NCBI RefSeq assembly: GCF_034190915.1 | Contig: NW_026947628.1 | Coordinates: forward strand, 248,001-312,000 | Origin: Cavia porcellus | Taxonomy: Eukaryota > Chordata > Mammalia > Rodentia > Caviidae | Length of the DNA stretch: 64,000 bases | Direction: 5' to 3' | Part shown: positions 39,787 through 53,800 of the stretch, in pieces | How the letters are laid out: each line of letters begins with the position of its first letter | How positions within the stretch are numbered: position 1 is the first letter of the stretch | Translations under genes and position numbers: made by a program | Notes under the pieces: model-generated | Databases searched by the model: none | The model's input: only the letters and a program-made list of their open reading frames with translations | Told to the model about the DNA's origin: nothing

Positions 39787-42700
39787 CACTCATACAATGC
39801 GCACCACCCCATGATGTTTTTCTCACTCCTACTAGTGAATGTAATGTAACACACACCCATACAATACGCACCACCCAGTGATGTTTTTCTCACTCCTACT
39901 AGTGAATGTAATGTTACACACACCAATACAATGCGCACCACCCCGTGATGTTTTTCTCACTCCTACTAGTGAATGTAATGTAACACACACACATAAAATG
40001 CGCACCACCCCGTGATGTTTTTCTCACTCCTACTAGTGAATGTAATGTAACACACACACATAAAATGCGCACCACCCCGTGATGTTTTTCTCACTCCTAC
40101 TAGTGAATGTAATGTAACACACACCCATAAAATGCGCACCACCCCGTGATGTTTTTCTCACACCTATTAGTGAATGTAATGTAACACACACCCATACAAT
40201 GCGCACCACCCCGTGATGTTTTTCTCACACCTATTAGTGAATGTAATGTAACACACACCCATACAATGCGCACAACCCCGTGATGTTTTTCTCACTCCTA
40301 GTAGTGAATGTAATGTAACACACACCCATACAATGCGCACCACCCCGTGATGTTTTTCTCACTCCTACTAGTGAATGTAATGTCACACCCATGCAATGCA
40401 CACCACCCCGTGATGTTTTTCTCACTCCTACTAGTGAATGTAATGTAACACACACCCATACAATGCGCACCACCCCGTGATGTTTTTCTCACTCCTACTA
40501 GTCAATGTAATGTAACACACACCCATACAATGCGCACCACCCCTTGATGTTTTTCTCACTCCTACTAGTGAATCTAATGTAACACACAGCCATACAATGC
40601 GCACCACCCCGTGATGTTTTTCTCACTCCTACTAGTGAATGTAATGTAACACACACCCATACAATGCGCACCACCCCGTGATGTTTTTCTCACTCCTACT
40701 AGTGAATGTAATGTAACACACACCCATACAATGCGCACCACCCCGTGATGTTTTTCTCACTCCTACTAGTGAATGTAATGTAACACACACCCATACAATG
40801 CGCACCACTCCGTGATGTTTTTCTCATTCCTACTAGTGAATCTAATGTAACACACACCCATACAATGCACACCACCCCGCGGTGTTTTTCAGAAACCTAT
40901 CCTACATTGCCACTGCATGTTCCCTGACCTCCCCATGCTGACCACCCCGCGGTGCTTTTCTCCATCCTACATTGCCACTCACTGCCTATCTTAATTCAGA
41001 CCCTCCGATTCACACCACCCCGTGATGTTTTTCTCACTCCTACTAGTGAATATCATGTAACACACACCCATACAATGCGCACCACCCCGTGATGTTTTTC
41101 TCACTCCTACTAGTGAATGTAATGTAACACACACCCATACAATGCGCACCACCCCTTGATGTTTTTCTCACTCCTACTAGTGAATCTAATGTAACACACA
41201 GCCATACAATGCGCACCACCCCGTGATGTTTTTCTCACTCCTACTAGTGAATGTAATGTAACACACACCCATACAATGCACACCACCCCGCGGTGTTTTT
41301 CAGAAACCTATCCTACATTGCCACAGCATGTTCCCTGAACTCCGCATGCTGACCACCCCTCGGTGCTTTTCTCCATCCTACATTGCCACTCACTGCCTAT
41401 CCTAATTCAGACCCTCCGATTCACACCACCCCGTGATGTTTTTCTCACTCCTACTAGTGAATGTCATGTAACACACACTCATACAATGCGCACCACCCCA
41501 TGATGTTTTTCTCACTCCTACTAGTGAATGTAATGTAACACACACCCATACAATGCGCACCACCCCGTGATGCTTTTCTCACTCCTACTAGTGTATGTAA
41601 TGTAACACACACCCATACAATGCGCACCACCCCGTGATGTTTTTCTCACTCCTACTAGTGAATGTAATGTAACACACACCCATACAATACGCACCACCCA
41701 GTGATGTTTTTCTCACTCCTACTAGTGAATGTAATGTTACACACACCAATACAATGCGCACCACCCCGTGATGTTTTTCTCACTCCTACTAGTGAATGTA
41801 ATGTAACACACACACATAAAATGCGCACCACCCCGTGATGTTTTTCTCACTCCTACTAGTGAATGTAATGTAACACACACACATAAAATGCGCACCACCC
41901 CGTGATGTTTTTCTCACTCCTACTAGTGAATGTAATGTAACACACACCCATAAAATGCGCACCACCCCGTGATGTTTTTCTCACACCTATTAGTGAATGT
42001 AATGTAACACACACCCATACAATGCGCACCACCCCGTGATGTTTTTCTCACACCTATTAGTGAATGTAATGTAACACACACCCATACAATGCGCACAACC
42101 CCGTGATGTTTTTCTCACTCCTAGTAGTGAATGTAATGTAACACACACCCATACAATGCGCACCACCCCGTGATGTTTTTCTCACTCCTACTAGTGAATG
42201 TAATGTCACACCCATGCAATGCACACCACCCCGTGATGTTTTTCTCACTCCTACTAGTGAATGTAATGTAACACACACCCATACAATGCGCACCACCCCG
42301 TGATGTTTTTCTCACTCCTACTAGTCAATGTAATGTAACACACACCCATACAATGCGCACCACCCCGTGATGTTTTTCTCACTCCTACTAGTGAATGTAA
42401 TGTAACACACACCCATACAATGCGCACAACCCCGTGATGTTTTTCTCACTCCTACTAGTGAATCTAATGTAACACACACCCATACAATGCGCACCACCCC
42501 GTGATGTTTTTCTCACTCTTACTAGTGAATGTAATGTACCACACACCCATACAATGAGCACCACCCTGTGATGTTTTTCTCACTCCTACTAGTGAATGTA
42601 ATCTAACACACACCCATACAATGCGCACCACCCCGTGATGTTTTTCTCACTCCTACTTGTGAATCTAATGTAACACACACTCATACAATGCGGACCACCC

Positions 42701-43700
42701 CGCGATGTTTTTCAGAAACCTATCCTACATTGCCACTGCATGTTCCCTGACCTCCCCATGCTTACCTCCCCGTGGTGCTTTTCTCCATCCTACATTGCCA
42801 CTCACTGCCTATCCTAATTCAGACCATCCGATTCACACCACACCGTGATGTTTTTCTCACTCCGACTAGTGAATGTAATGTAACACACACCCATACAATG
42901 CGCACCAACCCGTGATGTTTTTCTCACTCCTACTAGTGAATGTAATGTAACACACACCCATACACTGCGCACCACCCCGTGATATTTTTCTCACTCCTAC
43001 TAGTGAATGTAATCTAACACACACCCACACAATGCACACCACCCCGTGATGTTTTTCTCACTCCTACTAGTGAATGTAATGTAACACACACCCATACAAT
43101 GCGCACCACCCCGTGATGTTTTTCTCACTCCTATTAGTGAATGTAATGTAACACACACCCATACAATGCGCACCACCCCGTGATATTTTTCTCACTCCTA
43201 CTAGTGAATCTAATGTAACACACACCCATACAATGCGCACCACCCCGTGATGTTTTTCTCACTCCTAGTAGTGAATGTAATGTAACACACACCCATACAA
43301 TGCGCATCACCCCGTGATGTTTTTCTCACTCCTACTAGTGAATCTAATGTAACACACACCCATACAATGCGCACCACCCCGTGATGTTTTTCTCACTCCT
43401 ACTAGTGAATCTAATGTAACACACACCCATACAATGCGCACCACCCCGTGATGTTTTTCTCACTCCTACTAGTGAATCTAATGTAACACACACCCATACA
43501 ATGCACACCACCCCGCGGTGTTTTTCAGAAACCTATCCTACATTGCCACTGCATGTTCCCTGACCTCCCCATGCTAACCACCCCGCGGTGCTTTTCTCCA
43601 TCCTACATTGCCACTCACTGCCTATCCTAATTCAGACCCTCCGATTCACACCACCCCGTGATGTTTTTCTCACTCCTACTAGTGAATGTCATGTAACACA
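39787..43700 (+). repeat. Second copy of the 3914-bp tandem block
   Basis: BC dimers start at 40879 (T6), 41290 (T7), 42702 (T1) and 43515 (T2a), each exactly 3914 bp after its partner. The 63-bp marker monomers recur at 40347 and 42170. From 40.88 kb to about 45.2 kb the sequence also aligns with 30.88-35.2 kb at a constant offset of 9998, so this copy keeps the original downstream order (T2a then T2b at 44193). Confidence 0.87.
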
Positions 43701-45675
43701 CACCCATACAATGCGCACCACCCCGTGATGTTTTTCTCACTCCTACTAGTGAATGTAATGTAACACACACCCATACAATGCGCACCACCCCGTGATTCTT
43801 TTCTCACTCCTACTAGTGAATGTAATGTAACACACACCCATACAATGCGCACAACCCCGTGATGTTTTTCTCACTCCTACTAGTGAATGTAATGTAACAC
43901 ACACCCATACAATCCCACCACCCCGTGATGTTTTTCTCACTCCTACTAGTGAATCTAATGTAACACACACCCATACAATGCGCACCACCCCGTGATGTTT
44001 TTCTCACTTCTACTAGTGAATGTAATGTAACGCACACCCATACAATGCGCACCACCCCTTGATATTTTTCTCACTCCTACTAGTGAATCTAATGTAACAC
44101 ACACCCATACAATGCGCACCACCCCGTGATGTTTTTCTCACTCCTACTAGTGAATCTAATGTAACACACACCCATACAATGCACACCACCCCCCGGTGTT
44201 TTTCAGAAACCTATCCTACATTGCCACTGCACTTTCCCTGACCTCCGCATGCTGACCACCCCGCGGTGCTTTTCTCCATCCTACATTGCCACTCACTGCC
44301 TATCCTAATTCAGACCCTCCGATTCACACCACCCCGTGATGTTTTTCTCACTCCTACTAGTGAATGTCATGTAACACACACCCATACCATGCGCACCACC
44401 CCGTGATGTTTTTCTCACTCCTACTAGTGAATGTAATGTAACACACACCCATACAATGCGCACCACCCCGTGATGCTTTTCTCACTCCTACTAGTGAATG
44501 TAATGTAACACACACCTTTACAATGCGCACCACCCCGTGATGTTTTTCTCACTCCTACTAGTGAATGTAAGGTAACACACAGCCATACAATACGCACCAC
44601 CCCGTGATGTTTTTCTCACTCCTACTAGTGAATCTAATGTAACACACACCCATACAATGCGCACCACCCCGTGATATTTTTCTCACTCCTACTAGTGAAT
44701 CTAATGTAACACACACCCATACAATGCACACCACCCCGTGATGTTTTTCTCACTCCTACTAGTGAATCTAATGTAACACACACCCATACAATGCGCACCA
44801 CCCCGTGATGTTTTTCTCACTCCTACTAGTGAATGTAATGTAACACACACCCATACAATGCGCACCACCCCGTGATGTTTTTCTCACTCCTACTAGTGAA
44901 TGTAATGTAACACACACCCATACAATGCGCACCACCCCGTGATGTTTTTCTCACTCCTACTAGTGAATGTAATGTAACACACACCCATACAATGCGCACC
45001 ACCCCGTGATGTTTTTCTCACTCCTACTAGTGAATGTAATGTAACACACACCCATACAATGCGCACCACCCCGTGATGTTTTTCTCAGTCCTACTAGTGA
45101 ATGTAATGTAACACACACCCATACAATGCGCACCACCCCATGATGTTTTTCTCACTGCTACTAGTGAATGTAATGTAACACACACCCATACAATGCGCAC
45201 CACCCCTTGATGCCTTTCTCACTCCTACTAGTGAATGTAATGTAATGCACACCCATAAAATGCGCACCACCCCGTGATGTTTTTCTCATTCCTACTGGTG
45301 AATGTAATGTAACACACACCCATACAATGCTCATCACCCCGTGATGGTTTTCTCACTCCTACTAGTGAATGTAATGTAACACACACCCATACAATGCGCA
45401 CCACACCGTGATGTTTTTCTCACTCCTACTAGTGAATCTAATGTAACACACACCCATACAATGCGCACCACCCCGTGATGTTTTTCTCACTCCTACTAGT
45501 GAATGTAATGTAACACACACCCATACAATGCGCACCACCCCGTGATGTTTTTCTCACTCCTACTAGTGAATCTAATGTAACACACACCCATACAATGCGC
45601 ACCACCCCGTGATGTTTTTCTCACTCCTATTAGTGAATCTAATGTAACACACACCCATACAATGCGCACCACCCC
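43701..45675 (+). repeat. T2b dimer and 20-monomer A run
   Basis: One BC dimer at 44193 (T2b, starting CCCCCCGGTG instead of CCCCGCGGTG) is followed by 20 A monomers. The run includes five or more near-identical consensus monomers (44.8-45.1 kb) and then a distinctive series: CTCAGTCCTAC (45084), CATGATG with CTGCTAC, CTTGATGCCTTTC, TAATGCACACCC with CATTCCTACTGGTG, and GATGGTTTTC. The same series, one monomer shorter, is found at 63.5-63.8 kb. Confidence 0.85.
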
Positions 45676-48600
45676 GCGATGTTTTTCAGAAACCTATCCT
45701 ACATTGCCACTGCCTGTTCCCTGACCTCCCCATGCTGACCACCCCGCGGTGCTTTTCTCCATCCTACATTGCCACTCACTGCCTATCCTAATTCAGACCC
45801 TCCGATTCACACCACCCCGTGATGTTTTTCTCACTCCTACTAGTGAATGTACTATAACACACACCCATACAATGCACACCACCCCGTGACGTTTTTCTCA
45901 CTCCTACTAGTGAATGTAATGTAACACACACCCATACAATGCGCACCACCCCGCGATGTTTTTCAGAAACCTATCCTACATTTCCACTGTATGTTCCCTG
46001 ACCTCCCCATGCTGACCACCCCACGGTGATTTTCTCCATCCTACATTGCCACTCACTGCCTATCCTAATTCAGACCCTCCGATTCACACCACCCCGTGAT
46101 GTTTTTCTCACTGCTACTAGTGAATGTAATGTAACACACACCCATACAATGCGCATCACCCCGCGATGTTTGTCAGAAACCTATCCTACATTGACACTGC
46201 ATGTTCCCAGACCTCCCCATGCTGACCACCCCGCGGTGCTTTTCTCCATCCTACATTGCCACTCACTGCCTATCCTAATTCAGACCCTCCGATTCACACC
46301 ACCCCGTGATGTTTTTCTCACTCCTACTAGTGAATGTAATGTAACACACACCCATACAATTCGCACCACCCCGTGATGTTTTTCTCATTCCTACTAGTGA
46401 ATCTAATGTAACACACACCCATACAATGCGCACCACCCCTTGATGTTTTTCTCACTCCTACTAGTGAATCTAATGTAACACACACCCATACAATGCGCAC
46501 CACTCCGTGATGTTTTTCTCATTCCTACTAGTGAATCTAATGTAACACACACCCATACAATGCACACCACCCCGCGGTGTTTTTCAGAAACCTATCCTAC
46601 ATTGCCACTGCATGTTCCCTGACCTCCCCATGCTGACCACCCCGCGGTGCTTTTCTCCATCCTACATTGCCACTCACTGCCTATCTTAATTCAGACCCTC
46701 CGATTCACACCACCCCGTGATGTTTTTCTCACTCCTACTAGTGAATGTCATGTAACACACACCCATACAATGCGCACCACCCCGTGATGTTTTTCTCACT
46801 CCTACTAGTGAATGTAATGTAACACACACCCATACAATGCGCACCACCCCGTGATGTTTTTCTCACTCCTATTAGTGAATGTAATGTAACACACACCCAT
46901 ACAATGCGCACCACCCCGTGATGTTTTTCTCACTCCTACTAGTGAATCTAATGTAACACACACCCATACAATGCGCACCACCCCGTGATGTTTTTCTCAT
47001 ACTACTAGTGAATGTAATGTAACACACACCCATACAATGCGCACCACCCCTTGATGTTTTTCTCACTCCTACTAGTGAATCTAATGTAACACACACCCAT
47101 ACAATGCGCACCACCCCGTGATGTTTTTCTCACTCCTACTAGTGAATGTAATGTAACACACACCCATAAAATGCACACCACCCCGCGGTGTTTTTCAGAA
47201 ACCTATCCTACATTGCCACAGCATGTTCCCTGACCTCCGCATGCTGACCACCCCGCGGTGCTTTTCTCCATCCTACATTGCCACTCACTGCCTATCCTAA
47301 TTCAGACCCTCCGATTCACACCACCCCGTGATGTTTTTCTCACTCCTACTAGTGAATGTCATGTAACACACACTCATACAATGCGCACCACCCCATGATG
47401 TTTTTCTCACTCCTACTAGTGAATGTAATGTAACACACACCCATACAATACGCACCACCCCGTGATTTTTTTCTCACTCCTACTAGTGAATGTAATGTAA
47501 CACACACCCATACAATGCGCACCACCCCGTGATGTTTTTCTCACTCCTACTAGTGAATGTAATGTAACACACACCCATACAATACGCACCACCCAGTGAT
47601 GTTTTTCTCACTCCTACTAGTGAATGTAATGTAACACACACCCATACAATGCGCACCACCCCGTGATGTTTTTCTCACTCCTACTAGTGAATGTAATGTA
47701 ACACACACACATAAAATGCGCACCACCCCGTGATGTTTTTCTCACTCCTACTAGTGAATGTAATGTAACACACACACATAAAATGCGCACCACCCCGTGA
47801 TGTTTTTCTCACTCCTACTAGTGAATCTAATGTAACACACACCCATAAAATGCGCACCACCCCGTGATGTTTTTCTCACACCTATTAGTGAATGTAATGT
47901 AACACACACCCATACAATGCGCACCACCCCGTGATGTTTTTCTCACACCTATTAGTGAATGTAATGTAACACACACCCATACAATGCGCACAACCCCGTG
48001 ATGTTTTTCTCACTCCTAGTAGTGAATGTAATGTAACACACACCCATACAATGCGCACCACCCCGTGATGTTTTTCTCACTCCTACTAGTGAATGTAATG
48101 TCACACCCATGCAATGCACACCACCCCGTGATGTTTTTCTCACTCCTACTAGTGAATGTAATGTAACACACACCCATACAATGCGCACCACCCCGTGATG
48201 TTTTTCTCACTCCTACTAGTCAATGTAATGTAACACACACCCATACAATGCGCACCACCCCGTGATGTTTTTCTCACTCCAGTAGTGAATGTAATGTAAC
48301 ACACACCCATACAATGCGCACAACCCCGTGATGTTTTTCTCACTCCTACTAGTGAATCTAATGTAACACACACCCATACAATGCGCACCACCCCGTGATG
48401 TTTTTCTCACTCCTACTAGTGAATGTAATGTACCACACACCCATACAATGAGCACCACCCCGTGATGTTTTTCTCACTCCTACTAGTGAATGTAATCTAA
48501 CACACACCCATACAATGCGCACCACCCCGTGATTTTTTTCTCACTCCTACTTGTGAATCTAATGTAACACACACTCATACAATGCGGACCACCCCGCGAT

Positions 48601-50899
48601 GTTTTTCAGAAACCTATCCTACATTGCCACTGCATGTTCCCTGACCTCCCCATGCTTACCTCCCCGTGGTGCTTTTCTCCATCCTACATTGCCACTCACT
48701 GCCTATCCTAATTCAGACCATCCGATTCACACCACACCGTGATGTTTTTCTCACTCCGACTAGTGAATGTAATGTAACACACACCCATACAATGCGCACC
48801 ACCCCGTGATGTTTTTCTCACTCCTACTAGTGAATGTAATGTAACACACACCCATACACTGCGCACCACCCCGTGATGGTTTTCTCACTCCTACTAGTGA
48901 ATGTAATGTAACACACACCCATACAATGCGCACCACCCCGTGATGTTTTTCTCACTCCTATTAGTGAATGTAATGTAACACACACCCATACAATGCGCAC
49001 CACCCCGTGATATTTTTCTCACTCCTACTAGTGAATCTAATGTAACACACACCCATACAATGGGCACCACCCCGTGATGTTTTTCTCACTCCTAGTAGTG
49101 AATGTAATGTAACACACACCCATACAATGCGCATCACCCCGTGATGTTTTTCTCACTCCTACTAGTGAATCTAATGTAACACACACCCATACAATGCGCA
49201 CCGCCCCGTGATGTTTTTCTCACTCCTACTAGTGAATCTAATGTAACACACACCCATACAATGCGCACCACCCCGTGATGTTTTTCTCACTCCTACTAGT
49301 GAATCTAATGTAACACACACCCATACAATGCACACCACCCCGCGGTGTTTTTCAGAAACCTATCCTACATTGCCACTGCATGTTCCCTGACCTCCCCATG
49401 CTAACCACCCCGCGGTGCTTTTCTCCATCCTACATTGCCACTCACTGCCTATCCTAATTCAGACCCTCCGATTCACACCACCCCGTGATGTTTTTCTCAC
49501 TCCTACTAGTGAATGTCATGTAACACACACCCATACAATGCGCACCACCCCGTGATGTTTTTCTCACTCCTACTAGTGAATGTAATGTAACACACACCCA
49601 TACAATGCGCACCACCCCGTGATTCTTTTCTCACTCCTACTAGTGAATGTAATGTAACACACACCCATACAATGCGCACCACCCCGTGATGTTTTTCTCA
49701 CTCCTACTAGTGAATGTAATGTAACACACACCCATACAATCCCACCACCCCGTGATGTTTTTCTCACTCCTACTAGTGAATCTAATGTAACACACACCCA
49801 TACAATGCGCACCACCCCGTGATGTTTTTCTCACTCCTACTAGTGAATCTAATGTAACACACACCCATACAATGCACACCACCCCGCGGTGTTTTTCAGA
49901 AACCTATCCTACATTGCCACTGCACTTTCCCTGACCTCCCCATGCTGACCACCCCGCGGTGCTTTTCTCCATCCTACATTGCCACTCACTGCCTATCCTA
50001 ATTCAGACCCTCCGATTCACACCACCCCGTGATGTTTTTCTCACTCCTACTAGTGAATGTCATGTAACACACACCCATACAATGCGCACCACCCCGTGAT
50101 GTTTTTCTCACTCCTACTAGTGAATGTAATGTAACACACACCCATACAATGCGCACCACCCCGTGATGCTTTTCTCACTCCTACTAGTGAATGTAATGTA
50201 ACACACACCTTTACAATGCGCACCACCCCGTGATGTTTTTCTCACTCCTACTAGTGAATGTAAGGTAACACACAGCCATACAATACGCACCACCCCGTGA
50301 TGTTTTTCTCACTCCTACTAGTGAATCTAATGTAACACACACCCATACAATGCGCACCACCCCGTGATATTTTTCTCACTCCTACTAGTGAATCTAATGT
50401 AACACACACCCATACAATGCACACCACCCCGTGATGTTTTTCTCACTCCTACTAGTGAATCTAATGTAACACACACCCATACAATGCGCACCACCCCGTG
50501 ATGTTTTTCTCACTCCTACTAGTGAATGTAATGTAACACACACCCATACAATGCGCACCACCCCGTGATGTTTTTCTCACTCCTACTAGTGAATGTAATG
50601 TAACACACACCCATACAATGCGCACCACCCCGTGATGTTTTTCTCACTCCTACTAGTGAATGTAATGTAACACACACCCATACAATGCCCACCACCCCGT
50701 GATGTTTTTCTCACTCCTACTAGTGAATGTAATGTAACACACACCCATACAATGCGCAACACCCCGTGATGTTTTTCTCACTCCTACTAGTGAATCTAAT
50801 GTAACACACACCCATACAATGCGCACCACCCCGTGATGTTTTTCTCACTCCTATTAGTGAATCTAATGTAACACACACCCATACAATGCGCACCACCCC
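45676..50899 (+). repeat. Complete eight-dimer higher-order repeat unit, 5224 bp
   Basis: BC dimers start at 45676 (T3), 45953 (T4), 46163 (T5), 46574 (T6), 47185 (T7), 48596 (T1), 49342 (T2a) and 49886 (T2b), with A runs of 2, 1, 4, 7, 19, 9, 6 and 13. The sum of 61 A and 8 BC predicts 5231 bp, and four short deletions (1, 4, 1 and 1 bp) account exactly for the observed 5224. The 63-bp marker A lies at 48065, and CTCATACTACTAG (a 1-bp loss) near 46998. Confidence 0.9.
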
Positions 50900-53800
50900 G
50901 CGATGTTTTTCAGAAACCTATCCTACATTGCCACTGCCTGTTCCCTGACCTCCCCATGCTGACCACCCCGCGGTGCTTTTCTCCATTCTACATTGCCACT
51001 CACTGCCTATCCTAATTCAGACCCTCCGATTCACACCACCCCGTGATGTTTTTCTCACTCCTACTAGTGAATGTACTATAACACACACCCATACAATGCA
51101 CACCACCCCGTGATGTTTTTCTCACTCAAACTAGTGAATGTAATGTAACACACACCCATACAATGCGCACCACCCCGCGATGTTTTTCAGAAACCTATCC
51201 TACATTGCCACTGTATGTTCCCTGACCTCCCCATGCTGACCACCCCACGGTGATTTTCTCCATCCTACATTGCCACTCACTGCCTATCCTAATTCAGACC
51301 CTCCGATTCACACCACCCCGTGATGTTTTTCTCACTGCTACTAGTGAATGTAATGTAACACACACCCATACAATGCGCATCACCCCGCGATGTTTTTCAG
51401 AAACCTATCCTACATTGACACTGCATGTTCCCAGACCTCCCCATGCTGACCACCCCGCGGTGCTTTTCTCCATCCTACATTGCCACTCACTGCCTATCCT
51501 AATTCAGACCCTCCGATTCACACCACCCCGTGATGTTTTTCTCACTCCTACTAGTGAATGTAATGTAACACACACCCATACAATTCGCACCACCCCGTGA
51601 TGTTTTTCTCATTCCTACTAGTGAATCTAATGTAACACACACCCATACAATGCGCATCACCCCTTGATGTTTTTCTCACTCCTACTAGTGAATCTAATGT
51701 AACACACACCCATACAATGCGCACCACTCCGTGATGTTTTTATCATTCCTACTAGTGAATCTAATGTAACACACACCCATACAATGCACACCACCCCGCG
51801 GTGTTTTTCAGAAACCTATCCTACATTGCCACTGCATGTTCCCTGACCTCCCCATGCTGACCACCCCGCGGTGCTTTTCTCCATCCTACATTGCCACTCA
51901 CTGCCTATCTTAATTCAGACCCTCCGATTCACACCACCCCGTGATGTTTTTCTCACTCCTACTAGTGAATGTCATGTAACACACACCCATACAATGCGCA
52001 CCACCCCGTGATGTTTTTCTCACTCCTACTAGTGAATGTAATGTAACACACACCCATACAATGCGCACCACCCCGTGATGTTTTTCTCACTCCTATTAGT
52101 GAATGTAATGTAACACACACCCATACAATGCGCACCACCCCGTGATGTTTTTCTCACTCCTACTAGTGAATCTAATGTAACACACACCCATACAATGCGC
52201 ACCACCCCGTGATGTTTTTCTCATACTACTAGTGAATGTAATGTAACACACACCCATACAATGCGCACCACCCCTTGATGTTTTTCTCACTCCTACTAGT
52301 GAATCTAATGTAACACACACCCATACAATGCGCACCACCCCGTGATGTTTTTCTCACTCCTACTAGTGAATGTAATGTAACACACACCCATACAATGCAC
52401 ACCACCCCGCGGTGTTTTTCAGAAACCTATCCTACATTGCCACAGCATGTTCCCTGACCTCCGCATGCTGACCACCCCGCGGTGCTTTTCTCCATCCTAC
52501 ATTGCCACTCACTGCCTATCCTAATTCAGACCCTCCGATTCACACCACCCCGTGATGTTTTTCTCACTCCTACTAGTGAATGTCATGTAACACACACTCA
52601 TACAATGCGCACCACCCCATGATGTTTTTCTCACTCCTACTAGTGAATGTAATGTAACACACACCCATACAATGCGCACCACCCCGTGATGCTTTTCTCA
52701 CTCCTACTAGTGAATGTAATGTAACACACACCCATACAATGCGCACCACCCCGTGATGTTTTTCTCACTCCTACTAGTGAATGTAATGTAACACACACCC
52801 ATACAATGCGCACCACCCCGTGATGCTTTTCTCACTCCTACTAGTGAATGTAATGTAACACACACCCATACAATGCGCACCACCCCGTGATGTTTTTCTC
52901 ACTCCTACTAGTGAATGTAATGTAACACACACCCATACAATACGCACCACCCAGTGATGTTTTTCTCACTCCTACTAGTGAATGTAATGTAACACACACC
53001 CATACAATGCGCACCACCCCGTGATGTTTTTCTCACTCCTACTAGTGAATGTAATGTAACACACACAGATAAAAGGCGCACCACCCCGTGATGTTTTTCT
53101 CTCTCCCACTAGTGAATGTAATGTAACACACACACATAAAATGCGCACCACCCCGTGATGTTTTTCTCACTCCTACTAGTGAATGTAATGTAACACACAC
53201 CCATAAAATGCGCACCACCCCGTGATGTTTTTCTCACACCTATTAGTGAATGTAATGTAACACACACCCATACAATGCGCACCACCCCGTGATGTTTTTC
53301 TCACACCTATTAGTGAATGTAATGTAACACACACCATACAATGCGCACAACACCGTGATGTTTTTCTCACTCCTAGTAGTGAATGTAATGTAACACACAC
53401 CCATACAATGCGCACCACCCCGAGATGTTTTTCTCACTCCTACTTGTGAATGTAATGTCACACCCATGCAATGCACACCACCCCGTGATGTTTTTCTCAC
53501 TGCTACTAGTGAATGTAATGTAACACACACCCATACAATGCGCACCACCCCGTGATGTTTTTCTCACTCCTACTAGTCAATGTAATGTAACACACACCCA
53601 TACAATGCGCACCACCCCGTGATGTTTTTCTCACTCCAGTAGTGAATGTAATGTAACACACACCCATACAATGCGCACAACCCCGTGATGTTTTTCTCAC
53701 TCCTACTAGTGAATCTAATGTAACACACACCCATACAATGCGCACCACCCCGTGATGTTTTTCTCACTCCTACTAGTGAATGTAATGTACCACACACCCA

